Numbered from the stretch's first letter, positions 1-8,833 are shown. The stretch: 64,000 bases of DNA from Poriferisodalis sp965208925 (GCF_965208925.1 NZ_OZ242364.1:124001-188000), one strand, 5' to 3'. A program made the numbers and translations. Notes: generated from the letters alone by a model not told the origin.

Positions 1-118
1 TGTCCGCGCAGATGACGTCATGGCCGAGGTGGGCGAAGCACGCGGCCGTCGTGAGTCCGACGTAGCCGGCGCCGACGACGAGGATGCGGTGTTCGGGCCC
101 GGGCGATGTGCCGCTCAT
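1..118 (-). CDS. UDP-glucose 6-dehydrogenase family protein, N-terminal fragment
   Basis: Only the first 39 codons lie in the window; the gene runs off the left edge. The translation contains a Rossmann dinucleotide-binding start (ILVVGAGYVGLTTAACFA), which matches the NAD-binding N terminus of UDP-glucose/GDP-mannose dehydrogenases. These cytoplasmic enzymes oxidise a sugar nucleotide to a uronic acid for polysaccharide synthesis. The ATG overlaps the stop of the upstream LCP gene in an ATGA arrangement, so the two are probably translationally coupled. Pairing with an LCP protein, which attaches glycopolymers to the wall, fits a cell-surface polysaccharide role. Another Rossmann-type oxidoreductase cannot be excluded from so short a piece. 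Confidence 0.75.
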   Translation of the reverse strand, partial: MSGTSPGPEHRILVVGAGYVGLTTAACFAHLGHDVICAD

Positions 119-1716
119 GACGTCAACTCATCGGCCGAGGGCACGTCGACTCTCCGGTAACCGGGATCGATGCGCGGCGGTTCATCGCCGACATGCAGGA
201 TCACCGTGGTTGCGTCAAGCTCGGCATGGCCGGCGAATTCTGGCACAGGCAGCAGGTGACTGGCCAGCAGCCCAGCCGCGAGCCGTCCCTGCGGGGCCAG
301 ATAGACGACGGTGGCCCCAGGATCGTGCGAGGTGCCCTCGGGCACCGGCCCCGCCGCTTCTGCATTGAATCCGAGCTCGCTCAGCCTGGCAGCCACCTGG
401 TGCCGCGCCGTCCCGGTGACCTGCACCCGCACGCGCGACTCGACGATGTCGTCCCAGCCGATGCCCCGGAATACCTCCAGCACGCGTTGATTGTGCTCTG
501 CACGCTGCGGGTCAAGCCCGAGCGACCACCTCACGGGCTCGTGCACGTCCACGACCCGCAGCTGGTAATCCTCGATGTCAGCATCGACATCGATGCCGGC
601 GAACTTGTTCGCAAGTCTCCGGCCGTCGCTCACGATTCCCAGCGTGTCGGACGTGGACAGGTGGTCGGCTGCGATGTCCAGCACTGCGAGCAGGTTGATC
701 GGGTTGGCGAGCAACGCCGGTGCGACGTGCGCAGCGGCGGTGCGCATGAATTCGCGCTGGCGGTTGGTGCGGGCAAGATCGTTCCAGGCTCCGTGCTGCT
801 GCCAGGTTCCGTCAGGCAGCTGTTCCTCGAGATGACGGCTGCGGACGTAGGCGAGCGCCTGCCTGCCGTCGAGGAGATGGGTGCCCGCACCAGTGACGAA
901 CCCGCTCCGGCTCTGCGTCTGATCGGTGGCGTTGTCTTGCGGCTGATCACGCAACGGTCGGTCGTAGGTCATCTCGACGCCGCCCACCGCGTCCACCAGC
1001 CTCAGGAACGCCTGGAAGTCCACTTCGATGAAGTGCTGCAGCGTGATGCCGAGGTTCTCCTCGACGGTGTCGATCAGGCGGGCAGCGCGCCCCGCGGTGG
1101 TGCGGTCGCGGTTGTAGGCGCTGTTGATCTTGGCGATGACGCCGGTGCCCGCGATGTCGCTCGTGCCGGCGATCTCTGCCGCCAGGTCGCGCGGGATGGA
1201 CATCATCGCTGCGGTGCCGTCGTCGCGCAGACGGATCACCATGATGACATCCGCCAGCCGATTGTGATCCGAGTGGCCGGCGCGCAGCGGATCGTCGGCA
1301 GCGAGTCCCAGTGGGCTGTCGGTGCCGACAAGCAGGTAGTTCTCCCCGGCCGGCCCGCCCGGCAGCACCGGCTCACCCGCAGCAAGACTACCGGCGCTTG
1401 ACGAGCCCGAGAGCTCATCCTGCTCGCCGCCGGACACGACATCGTCAGCGCTGGAGTCGTCGCCAAGGCCCGCGACGCCCCCGCCGGTCACGCCGTCAGG
1501 ATTCGCCGCGACGGTGCGCGAATGGCCGATCAACACGTCGGCCGCTGTCACTGGCCGCTGGGGAGCGGATGTCAGTACATCGGCCAGCTCGTGTCGTTCG
1601 ATCCGTCCGAGCTGCAGCAGCACGAATGCAGACGCACCCGTCGCGATCGCCCCGACGAGAGTCAATACCGCCAGCGAGACCAGAATGAGGCGGGCCCGCC
1701 AGCTGCGTTGGCTCAC
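115..1716 (-). CDS. LytR-CpsA-Psr (LCP) family protein with C-terminal LytR_C domain
   Basis: This 533-residue protein is probably a membrane-anchored phosphotransferase that attaches glycopolymers to peptidoglycan outside the membrane. One transmembrane helix lies near residues 10-34, followed by a low-complexity Gly/Ser/Asp linker to about residue 120. The LCP domain begins at NYLLVGTDS (126-134) and includes SIPRD, AYVRSRH and the Arg-rich RTNRQREF segment, which supply the pyrophosphate-binding arginines and acidic residues in this family. The last 100 residues resemble the LytR C-terminal domain. The start is GTG in a GTGA overlap with the upstream flavoprotein, and the stop overlaps the next gene's ATG. 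The three genes therefore look like one operon. Confidence 0.9.
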   Translation of the reverse strand: MSQRSWRARLILVSLAVLTLVGAIATGASAFVLLQLGRIERHELADVLTSAPQRPVTAADVLIGHSRTVAANPDGVTGGGVAGLGDDSSADDVVSGGEQDELSGSSSAGSLAAGEPVLPGGPAGENYLLVGTDSPLGLAADDPLRAGHSDHNRLADVIMVIRLRDDGTAAMMSIPRDLAAEIAGTSDIAGTGVIAKINSAYNRDRTTAGRAARLIDTVEENLGITLQHFIEVDFQAFLRLVDAVGGVEMTYDRPLRDQPQDNATDQTQSRSGFVTGAGTHLLDGRQALAYVRSRHLEEQLPDGTWQQHGAWNDLARTNRQREFMRTAAAHVAPALLANPINLLAVLDIAADHLSTSDTLGIVSDGRRLANKFAGIDVDADIEDYQLRVVDVHEPVRWSLGLDPQRAEHNQRVLEVFRGIGWDDIVESRVRVQVTGTARHQVAARLSELGFNAEAAGPVPEGTSHDPGATVVYLAPQGRLAAGLLASHLLPVPEFAGHAELDATTVILHVGDEPPRIDPGYRRVDVPSADELTS

Positions 1717-3080
1717 TCAGCTGCCTCGGACAGGGCCTCGCTCAGGGATGGGTACACGAACAGGCTCTCGGCGATGTCCTGGACTCGCAGGTTCGCGCTG
1801 ACGGCGAGTGCCACCACGGAGATCAGCTCGGCCGCATGCCGGCCCACGATGGAGCCGCCCAGCACCTGACCGGTGAGCGGGTCGGAGACAATCTTCACGA
1901 AGCCGCGGGGATTCTCCTCGATCAGCGCCTTGGCGTTCGCACCGAACGGCACCTTCGTGACACGGATCTTGCGGCCTGTGGCGAACGCCTCCGCCTCGGC
2001 GAGCCCGACATCGGCAATCTCGGGCTCGGTGAAGATGGCCGAAGCCGCCTTGTCGTAGTCGAGATGGCGGTGCGGCCGGGTCTCGTGCAGGCCCATCGCG
2101 TGCTCAACGATCTTGCGGCCCTGCATCGCTGCGACCGACGAGAGCGGCAGCTTGCCCGACAGGTCGCCTGCGGCATAGATGCTCGGCACCGACGAACACA
2201 GGTTGTGGTCCACCTCCACGTACCCCTCGCCGTCCACTCGCACCTCGGTGTTCTCCAGCCCCAAGCCGTCGCTGTTGGGGATCGAGCCGATGGCGAGCAG
2301 GGCGTGTGTGGCCCGTACCGTGCGGCCGTCGCTGCACACCACCTCGACCGCGTCGCCGTCCCGCACGATGCTCACCGCACGTGCGCCCTTGAGCATGGCG
2401 ACGCCGAGATCGCTGAAGGTCTGCTCCAGCACCGCGGCAGCTTCAGGATCTTTGTGGGGCAGCACTTGCTGCCGGCTCACGATCAGCGTGACCCGGGAGC
2501 CCAGCGAGGTGAACATGTGCACGAACTCGACACCGGTCACCCCCGAGCCCACCACCACGAGATGTTCGGGCAGCTCTGCGGGCGGATAAGCGTCGCGGGT
2601 GGTCAGGACCCGCTCGCCGTCGATGGGCGCCCACTCGGGGATGCGGGGACGGCTGCCGGTTGACAGCACGACGACATCGGCCGACAGCTCCACCGCCCCG
2701 TCGGCGGTGTCTGCGCAGACTTCGTTAGGCCCGAGCAGACGGCCCGAGCCCGACAGGATCCGCACGCCCTGGCTGACCAGCATCTGGCGGGCAACCTCGG
2801 CGAGGCGGTCTTCGATGTCGCCGATGCGCTGACGAAGGTGCGGGGTGTCCACCGACGTGGACACATTTGCGAGACCCAGCTCGTCGAGATGACCGGCAAA
2901 GCTGAGCGCCGAGCCGGTGGCAATCATGGTCTTGGATGGCACGCAATCGCGCAGGTGGGCGGACCCGCCCACGATGTCGCGCTCGATGAGTGTCACGTCT
3001 GCGCCGTAGCGCGCCGCATAGGTGGCTGCCGCGTGACCCGCCGGGCCACCGCCGATCACGACGAAGCGCTTCTGGGCCAT
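1713..3080 (-). CDS. NAD(P)H-quinone dehydrogenase-like flavoprotein (single-cysteine LpdA type)
   Basis: A 455-residue member of the pyridine-nucleotide disulfide oxidoreductase fold: FAD-binding GGGPAGHAAA at the N terminus, NAD-binding GSGVTGVEF in the middle, an AAGD FAD motif and a C-terminal dimerisation domain. The usual redox motif CxxxxC is replaced by GGSAHLRDCVPSKT, so only the second cysteine remains. That state is known from mycobacterial LpdA (Rv3303c), which reduces quinones rather than lipoamide, so a soluble NAD(P)H:quinone oxidoreductase is the best inference. A true dihydrolipoamide dehydrogenase with the full motif is encoded separately at 21944-23407. The stop overlaps the LCP start by four bases. 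The start is ATG. Confidence 0.85.
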   Translation of the reverse strand: MAQKRFVVIGGGPAGHAAATYAARYGADVTLIERDIVGGSAHLRDCVPSKTMIATGSALSFAGHLDELGLANVSTSVDTPHLRQRIGDIEDRLAEVARQMLVSQGVRILSGSGRLLGPNEVCADTADGAVELSADVVVLSTGSRPRIPEWAPIDGERVLTTRDAYPPAELPEHLVVVGSGVTGVEFVHMFTSLGSRVTLIVSRQQVLPHKDPEAAAVLEQTFSDLGVAMLKGARAVSIVRDGDAVEVVCSDGRTVRATHALLAIGSIPNSDGLGLENTEVRVDGEGYVEVDHNLCSSVPSIYAAGDLSGKLPLSSVAAMQGRKIVEHAMGLHETRPHRHLDYDKAASAIFTEPEIADVGLAEAEAFATGRKIRVTKVPFGANAKALIEENPRGFVKIVSDPLTGQVLGGSIVGRHAAELISVVALAVSANLRVQDIAESLFVYPSLSEALSEAAE

Positions 3081-3227
3081 GGACTCGCAGCGTACCGGTG
3101 CTCTCTGGCGCCACTGCCGTCGCGCCGTCCTTTACTTCCCGCTCTTGTTCCCGACTTCGATTCGATACGGGCTCACGGGCCGCTCGGGCCACGGCTTCGC
3201 CGTCCGGCTCAGCCTCTGGCGACTAGC

Positions 3228-4391
3228 TCAGTTCAGCGTGGGGCTGCAGAGTCCGTCGAGCTCGCTGACGGCGATGCGCTCGCGGTTGTCGTAGGTGACC
3301 TCATTGGCGGGGTCTGGACGCAGCCGGAACTCGCGGAACGTCATCTCCAGCGAGTCGAAAGCGATGATGCGGCCCGACAGCGAATCGCCGACGCCGAGGA
3401 TCAGCTTGATGGTCTCGAGCGCCTGGATCGAGCCCACGATTCCTGGCAACACCCCGAGCACACCGGCCTCCGCGCACGACGGGGCGAGTTCCGCCGGCGG
3501 CGGCTCGGGCAGGTAATCGCGATAGGTCGGCCCATGCTGCGGATCGAACACGGTGACCTGGCCCTCGAAGCGGAAGATCGAGCCGTGCACCACGGGAATG
3601 CCCAGCTTCACCGAGGCGTCATTGAGCAAGTACCGACTCGGGAAGTTGTCCGCGCCGTCCACGATCACGTCCCAACCCGACAGGATCTCCAGCACGTTGT
3701 CGGCGCCGAGCCGCGTGTCGTAGGTGACCACGTTGACGTCGGGATTCAGCGCAGTCAGCGTCTTCTTGGCCGAGTCCACCTTGCGGTCGCCGACACGGTC
3801 GACGTTGTGGAGAATCTGGCGCTGCAGGTTGGACTCGTCGACCACATCCATGTCGATGATGCCGAGCGTGCCGACACCGGCGGCTGCCAGGTAGAGCGCC
3901 GCAGGCGAGCCGAGGCCGCCAGCGCCGAGCATGAGCACCCTGGCGTCGAGCAGCTTGAGCTGGCCTGCCTCGCCTACCTCGGGAAGCAGCAGGTGTCGCT
4001 GGTAGCGGTTGCGCTGCTCGGCACCGAGCGAGGCCGGCGTCGACCATGGCCGGCCTTCGTCCTTCCACTGGCCGAAGCCGCCGTCCATGGACACTGCGTT
4101 CGGGTATCCCAATTCAGCGAGCGTCTTCGCAGCGAAAGCCGAACGCACGCCGCCTGCGCAATAGACGATGATCTCGGCATCGTGATCGGGCAGCCGGTTC
4201 TCGATCTGCGCCTCGAGATGCCCGCGTGGGATGTGAATTGCGTCGGCCAGCGCACCCTGCTCGTACTCGTCGGGCTCGCGCACGTCGAGCACCACGGGCG
4301 AACGGCCGGCAATCCACTCGGACGCCGTGGCCGTCGTGATCTCGGTGATCTCGCGCTTGGTCGCTGTCAGCAGTTCGCGGAACGAGGGCAT
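3228..4391 (-). CDS. Rhodanese-ThiF fusion, MoeB/MoeZ-like adenylyltransferase lacking zinc cysteines
   Basis: A 387-residue fusion. Residues about 20-115 are a rhodanese domain with the active-site loop CAGGVRS. From about residue 125 there is a ThiF/MoeB E1-like domain with the ATP-binding GAGGLGSPAA, the DMDVVDESNLQRQ segment and PSCAEAGVLGVLPG. The family activates the C terminus of MoaD/ThiS-type sulfur carriers by adenylation and thiolation. Here the two zinc-binding Cys pairs are both missing: CYRC is TYRD and the C-terminal CxxC is NEVT. The order is also reversed compared with mycobacterial MoeZ, where rhodanese is C-terminal. The carrier partner is not in the window. Confidence 0.85.
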   Translation of the reverse strand: MPSFRELLTATKREITEITTATASEWIAGRSPVVLDVREPDEYEQGALADAIHIPRGHLEAQIENRLPDHDAEIIVYCAGGVRSAFAAKTLAELGYPNAVSMDGGFGQWKDEGRPWSTPASLGAEQRNRYQRHLLLPEVGEAGQLKLLDARVLMLGAGGLGSPAALYLAAAGVGTLGIIDMDVVDESNLQRQILHNVDRVGDRKVDSAKKTLTALNPDVNVVTYDTRLGADNVLEILSGWDVIVDGADNFPSRYLLNDASVKLGIPVVHGSIFRFEGQVTVFDPQHGPTYRDYLPEPPPAELAPSCAEAGVLGVLPGIVGSIQALETIKLILGVGDSLSGRIIAFDSLEMTFREFRLRPDPANEVTYDNRERIAVSELDGLCSPTLN

Positions 4392-4526
4392 CGGGGCCTC
4401 CCTGTTCGTCGCTTGGTGTCGCGTTCGATAGCGCCCAGTCCTGCGACCAGGCTCAGGCCCTAAATCCTACCTATCAGGTCAACTTTTCTTCACCCGCGGT
4501 GTGTTCTCCCACAATCGCGCCGATTC

Positions 4527-5360
4527 TCAACCCCAAGCGCTCCAGCCAGTTGGTCGGGATTTAGTGCCGCCGCAGATCTGGGGGAGCACTTCGGAGATGG
4601 ATCGGCGGAGCACCATGTCGGCGAGGTGGTCCATCTCGGTGGGCTCCGCATTGACGATCACGACACGCGCGCCTGCCGATTTCGCCGTCGGCACCACCGC
4701 AGCGATCGGATACACGGCCAGCGTCGTTCCCACCGCCAGCATCAGGTCGCAGTTCTCCGCTGCGATCTGTGCTCGCAGCAGGTCTCGCGCCACAAGCTGC
4801 TGGCCGAAGCTGATCGTGGCGCTCTTGAGAATCCCGCCGCACTGCGGACACGGCGGGTCATCCTCGCCGAGCCGCACCCGATCGAGCACCACCCCCATGT
4901 CAGCGCGGTATTCGCACTCCAGGCAGGCAACCTCGCGGATGGTGCCGTGCACCTCGACGATCTTGTCGGGGTCGGATCCGGCGTCGTGATGCAGCCCGTC
5001 CACGTTCTGCGTCAGCAGCGACACCAGCTTGCGACGACGCTCGAGCTGCACGAGAGCTCGGTGCCCGTCGTTGGGTTCGGCACCCCACGCACGGTGATCC
5101 ATGCGCGCCCGCCAGGCCAGCACACGCACCTCCGGATCGGCCAGATAGTTCTGCAGCGTCGCCTGCTTCTCGGCGGCGGGGTTCTTGGTCCAGACACCAT
5201 TGGGGCCGCGGAAGTCCGGAATTCCCGAGTCGGTGGAGATCCCGGCGCCAGTCAGCACCGTGATGGCGCTTGCCTCGTCGATCCACCCAGCCACAGTCCG
5301 GACATCGTCGTCGGTGCCAGAACTCGTTTCGGGCCCTGTGCCCGTCTCAGCTGGATTCAT
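4527..5360 (-). CDS. Sir2-family NAD-dependent protein deacylase (sirtuin)
   Basis: A 277-residue cytoplasmic sirtuin that removes acyl groups from lysine using NAD. Visible motifs are GAGISTDSGIPDFRG (NAD binding), TQNVDGLH, the catalytic histidine in EVHGT, a zinc site made of CLEC and CPQC, and the C-terminal GTTLAVYP. This is the complete catalytic set and a normal bacterial length. The extra 20 residues at the N terminus are low complexity. It is transcribed away from the AT-rich region at 5411-5463, which probably contains its promoter. Its likely role is deacylation of metabolic enzymes such as acyl-CoA synthetases, but no target is encoded nearby. Confidence 0.93.
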   Translation of the reverse strand: MNPAETGTGPETSSGTDDDVRTVAGWIDEASAITVLTGAGISTDSGIPDFRGPNGVWTKNPAAEKQATLQNYLADPEVRVLAWRARMDHRAWGAEPNDGHRALVQLERRRKLVSLLTQNVDGLHHDAGSDPDKIVEVHGTIREVACLECEYRADMGVVLDRVRLGEDDPPCPQCGGILKSATISFGQQLVARDLLRAQIAAENCDLMLAVGTTLAVYPIAAVVPTAKSAGARVVIVNAEPTEMDHLADMVLRRSISEVLPQICGGTKSRPTGWSAWG

Positions 5361-5410
5361 GCCTCACAGTCTGACTGATCGCGGGGTGCCGGGTTCCCCC
5401 AGTCTTGTGT

Positions 5411-5463
5411 GATTAAAAACATATTTCATGATGTATAAATATTTTTTGATATATAACAGTTGC
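5411..5463. promoter_or_regulatory. AT-rich intergenic block with a 17-bp direct repeat, between divergent genes
   Basis: This block is almost entirely A and T inside a strongly GC-rich genome. It holds two 17-base direct copies, at 5421-5437 and 5439-5455, identical at 13 of 17 positions and with an 18-base period. It lies between the divergent sirtuin and unknown actinobacterial protein, so it probably carries one or both promoters. The repeat could be a protein-binding site. No clear sigma-70 hexamer pair was assigned. Confidence 0.5.
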
Positions 5464-5521
5464 ATTGCACACGAACGGCGATCGCGGCCGAACGCGACAC
5501 GAGACGCCCAAGGAGACCCGC

Positions 5522-6223
5522 ATGAGAACCGACGAGAAGCCCACGACTCCCCCGCCTCGGGCCGCCAGCGGCGACGCCGCGGCGACCACGCTGCAACTCG
5601 TCGGCGGCACGGCGACTGCGCAGGGCGAGCCGCTGCGTGTGCTGCTGGCGCGGCCGTGGGATGACCCCAGCCTGTGGCGCCGTGGCCACGATCCGCGCTC
5701 GGCCTACGTGGAGCGCTTCTGGGTAGCCATCCTGGGACCGAGCGCCGTCTGGCTTCTGCGCCTGCTGGCACGGGAATTCGACGAGCTGGCTCCAGGCGAA
5801 GACCTGCAGCTGGATCTCGACTCCACCGCTCGGCGACTCGGGCTCCAGCACCGCGGCGGCCGCACGAGCAGCTTCATGCGCACCATCGACCGTTGTGCCA
5901 TGTTCAATCTGGCGTGCTTCACCGACGACGCCGTGCTGATAGTGCGCAGGCGCCTTCCGCCCGTGCCGCGCCGGCTGTACGACCGGATGCCCCAGGAGCT
6001 CCGTGACGAGGTCGGACGCTGGTCCCGCACCGATGCGGGTGCGGACTTCTCGGTCGGCGAGTCCCGCCTGCTCGCTTCATGCATGTTGATGCTCGGCCAC
6101 GGCCTGCACGAGTCAGCCGAACGCCTGGTGACGCTGGGACTCGCGCCCAATGCCGCCAACGAGGCAACGGCGTGGGCATGGGCGCAGCACTGCACCCGCT
6201 CCCGTCCGCGTCGGCGCAGCTAG
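5522..6223 (+). CDS. Conserved actinobacterial protein of unknown function
   Basis: The best start is the ATG here, ten bases after a strong AAGGAGA ribosome binding site; an in-frame upstream start at 5465 lacks one. The 233-residue product has an Ala/Thr/Pro-rich N terminus, then a conserved-looking core (YVERFWVAILGPSAVWLLRL) and a segment with LDLDSTARRLGLQHRGGR. I recall this pattern in uncharacterised actinobacterial proteins. The core is rich in helices and basic residues and could be a DNA-binding or replication-associated fold, but that is only a guess. No transmembrane helix is obvious. It is read away from the AT-rich repeat region. Confidence 0.7.
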   Translation: MRTDEKPTTPPPRAASGDAAATTLQLVGGTATAQGEPLRVLLARPWDDPSLWRRGHDPRSAYVERFWVAILGPSAVWLLRLLAREFDELAPGEDLQLDLDSTARRLGLQHRGGRTSSFMRTIDRCAMFNLACFTDDAVLIVRRRLPPVPRRLYDRMPQELRDEVGRWSRTDAGADFSVGESRLLASCMLMLGHGLHESAERLVTLGLAPNAANEATAWAWAQHCTRSRPRRRS

Positions 6224-6238
6224 CCGCCCGGCGGTGTG

Positions 6239-7735
6239 TCACCAACCGCAGACCAACTCCACCAGCGTGCGCACACCGAAGCCGGACGCTCCGGGGAACA
6301 GCTCGCCTGCGTCCGCGTCGGTGCGTACGGGGCCGGCAATGTCGAAATGCACCCACGGCGTCTCGCCGACGAATTCCGACAGGAACAGGCCCGCATGGAG
6401 CGTGCCCCCGTAGCGGTTCTTGCCGATGTTGCGCAGGTCGGCGATCGGCGAGTCAAGCTGCTCGCGGTACTCGGGCGGCAAGGGCAGGTGCCACAGCAGC
6501 TCCCCAGCGTCCCGCGCCGCAGCCTGGGCACGTTCGATCGCTGCGGGGTCATTGCCCATGAGCCCGGCGTACTTGTCGCCCAGTGCGACCATGCAGGCGC
6601 CCGTCAGCGTGGCGAGGTCGACGACCAGGTCGGGCTCCTCTTCGACTGCGAGCGACAGACCGTCAGCGAGAACGAGGCGACCCTCGGCGTCGGTGTTCAG
6701 CACTTCCACGGTCTTGCCGTTGCGGATGTGCAGCACGTCGCCGGGCTTGGTGGCCGTGGGTCCTGGCTGGTTGTCGGTGCAGCAGCAGATGCCCGTCACC
6801 GCGACATCGGGCGCCAGCCGGACGATCGCGCTCATCGCCCCGATGACCGCGGCAGCGCCGCCCATGTCGATCTTCATCCACTCCATGCCCTCGAAGGTCT
6901 TGAGGTTGAGCCCGCCCGTGTCGAACGTGATGCCCTTGCCGACGAGGTGCACGGTGGCGCGCGGCTCAGCGGCCGGCTGCCAGCGCATGCGGATGAGCGC
7001 CGGCGGCTCCGTCGAGCCGGCATTGACACCGAGGATCCCGCCGCATCGCTCCGCCTCCAGCCGCTCGCGGTCCCACACCTCGATCGATGCGGTGCCTGCT
7101 GCGGGATCGCCGCCTGCGGCGGCTGCTTCGATGGCCTCAGTCGCTGCATCGGCGAGGCCGCTGGCCGTGAGTGCACCAGCCGGCTGGTTGACCAGGTCGC
7201 GGGCCAGTGCGATGCCGCCGGCCACAGCTGCGGCGCGGGCGACGGCGGCGGCGGTGTCAGTGCCGTCGGGCGCAGCGAGGACGACGTGGCCGAGCGCGTC
7301 GGCATCGGGCGGTTCGCCTTTGTGCTCGTCGAATCCGTACGAGGCCAGGAGCATGCCTTCGACGACGGCCGCGAGTGCGACATCGGCACCGAGATCGTCG
7401 GCTGCAACTGCCGCCAATGCCGACGTCAGCGAGTCGACCTTCGACGCGGCCCGCCAGAGATTCGCTGCCGCCGTGCGGACTTCAGCCGCAGTGAGATCGT
7501 CGGAACCGAGCCCGACGGCAATGGGCATGGTGTCGTCCGCCGTGTCGGCGATGCCGGCCATGAGCGCCGTGCTGCCCGCTGTGCCATCGAAGCCGCTGGC
7601 TGCCAGGTAGTTGGGCGTGGCCCCCAGCGTGTCCAGCGCATCGCTGCGCACCGGCCTGTCGGAGGCGGCAGTCGGCGGCGCAGCGGCCGGGTCGGTCACG
7701 ACCTCGAAGGCGTCAATCGATACAGTCAGCGGCAC
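6239..7735 (-). CDS. pepA: Leucyl aminopeptidase (M17 family)
   Basis: A 498-residue cytosolic aminopeptidase that releases N-terminal residues from peptides using two metal ions. The C-terminal catalytic domain carries the family signature NTDAEGRLVLADGL, the metal/lysine site around VGKGITFDTGG (Lys and Asp) and KIDMGGAAAV. The N-terminal macro-like domain is divergent and Ala-rich. Length is typical of the family. The start is GTG at 7733-7735. It is convergent with the unknown gene ending at 6223, leaving only 15 bases between them, and lies downstream of birA on the same strand with a gap of about 115 bases. Confidence 0.94.
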   Translation of the reverse strand: MPLTVSIDAFEVVTDPAAAPPTAASDRPVRSDALDTLGATPNYLAASGFDGTAGSTALMAGIADTADDTMPIAVGLGSDDLTAAEVRTAAANLWRAASKVDSLTSALAAVAADDLGADVALAAVVEGMLLASYGFDEHKGEPPDADALGHVVLAAPDGTDTAAAVARAAAVAGGIALARDLVNQPAGALTASGLADAATEAIEAAAAGGDPAAGTASIEVWDRERLEAERCGGILGVNAGSTEPPALIRMRWQPAAEPRATVHLVGKGITFDTGGLNLKTFEGMEWMKIDMGGAAAVIGAMSAIVRLAPDVAVTGICCCTDNQPGPTATKPGDVLHIRNGKTVEVLNTDAEGRLVLADGLSLAVEEEPDLVVDLATLTGACMVALGDKYAGLMGNDPAAIERAQAAARDAGELLWHLPLPPEYREQLDSPIADLRNIGKNRYGGTLHAGLFLSEFVGETPWVHFDIAGPVRTDADAGELFPGASGFGVRTLVELVCGW

Positions 7736-7849
7736 GGCGTCCTCGCTCTGTCGGGGATGTCACCAGCGACGGAGAGCGTCGCTCGCACTGCGGTTCTACC
7801 CGACGCCGGCGCTCAACGCAGCAGATGTGTGTCCTGCGCCGAGCGGAGG

Positions 7850-8752
7850 TCATGCTTCGTGCCGCGCCGGGCGCAGGTGCACCACATCGCCGACCGCCAC
7901 CGTGTGGACTCTCCCGGCATCGTCGGTGATCAGCAGTCTGCCTTCGGCATCGAGGTCGCTGGCGATGCCGTCGAGCCAGCTTCCGCCAGACTCGGGCCCA
8001 TTGCTTGCCGGCGCATCGAGCGAGACGCGTACACGGCGGCCGAGCGTGGCGGAGTTCCGACGTGCCTCGTCCAGCACGGCGGCTGCTCCGGCGCCATCGC
8101 CGGCCCGGCACAGCAGCTCGTAGCGGGCTTCGGTGCCCTCAAGCACCCGACGCGCCAGCAACGTGCGGTCCACGGGTGTCCCCGCTTCCAGGTTCAGGCT
8201 GGTGGCGACGCCTTCGAGCTCCGCTGGCACCTCCGGCCAACCCGTGTTGAGGCCCATGCCCACGACCAGCGCCGAGAGCAGCCCCTGGGTGGTGATGGAC
8301 TCGGCCAAGATGCCCGCCAGCTTGCGATCGTCGCGGTCCGCGCCGTGATCTGCCCCGTCGTGGCCGGCAATCACGAGGTCGTTGGGCCACTTCAGCCGCG
8401 GCCGCACGCCGCTCACCTGCTCGCACGCGTCAGCGGCGGCCAGCCCGACCGCAAGCGTCACCAGGGCCGCTCGGGAGGGAGGCAGCGGGCCCGGCGGCGG
8501 GCGCAGCAGCACCGACATCATGAGCGAGGTGCCCGGCGGCGCCGTCCACCGGCGGCCGCGGCGGCCGCGCCCGGCGGTCTGCAGGTCCGCGATCAGCACC
8601 GTTCCCTCGGGCGCCCCGCTGCGGGCCCGATCGAGCAGCTCGGTGTTGGTCGAGCCGATCTCATCGCGCCACTCGACATCAGCAAAGCGAGTGCCGGCGA
8701 CCGAGCTGAAGTGCAGCGAGTCGAATTCCCCCGGGTCGCGCTCGGCAGGCAC
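7850..8752 (-). CDS. birA: Biotin--[acetyl-CoA-carboxylase] ligase, group I (no DNA-binding domain)
   Basis: A roughly 300-residue biotin protein ligase that attaches biotin to the carrier lysine of carboxylases through biotinyl-AMP. The adenylate loop GRGRRGRRW, KWPNDL, and the catalytic LAGILAES and GMGLNTGW motifs are present, followed by a small SH3-like C-terminal domain. There is no N-terminal helix-turn-helix, so it should not be a repressor. The frame extends to a TTG at 8803. The GTG at 8752 is preferred because the extra residues are not family-like and would leave only 30 bases to the divergent gene. That gene is the biotin carboxylase/BCCP protein, its probable substrate. Confidence 0.9.
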   Translation of the reverse strand: MPAERDPGEFDSLHFSSVAGTRFADVEWRDEIGSTNTELLDRARSGAPEGTVLIADLQTAGRGRRGRRWTAPPGTSLMMSVLLRPPPGPLPPSRAALVTLAVGLAAADACEQVSGVRPRLKWPNDLVIAGHDGADHGADRDDRKLAGILAESITTQGLLSALVVGMGLNTGWPEVPAELEGVATSLNLEAGTPVDRTLLARRVLEGTEARYELLCRAGDGAGAAAVLDEARRNSATLGRRVRVSLDAPASNGPESGGSWLDGIASDLDAEGRLLITDDAGRVHTVAVGDVVHLRPARHEA

Positions 8753-8833
8753 GCAGCGACAGTACCGGTAGCGAACCGCAGCGACGAGCAATAGCGTCGC
8801 CAATCTATGTCCGGCAATTTGGGGTCCTGATCC

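Noticed and set aside
3081..3227. 147-base gap between two minus-strand genes
   Set aside because: Checked for a tRNA or small gene; none with a cloverleaf or coding sign was seen.
2838..4463. 541-codon plus-strand frame opposite the flavoprotein and rhodanese-ThiF genes
   Set aside because: Antisense shadow with no family features.
4469..4479. Palindrome ACCTATCAGGT upstream of the rhodanese-ThiF gene
   Set aside because: It is short and single, and no promoter spacing was convincing, so an operator call is not supported.
6236..8794. 852-codon plus-strand open frame over pepA and birA
   Set aside because: It is antisense to two well-recognised genes and has no domain; long antisense frames are common in GC-rich DNA.
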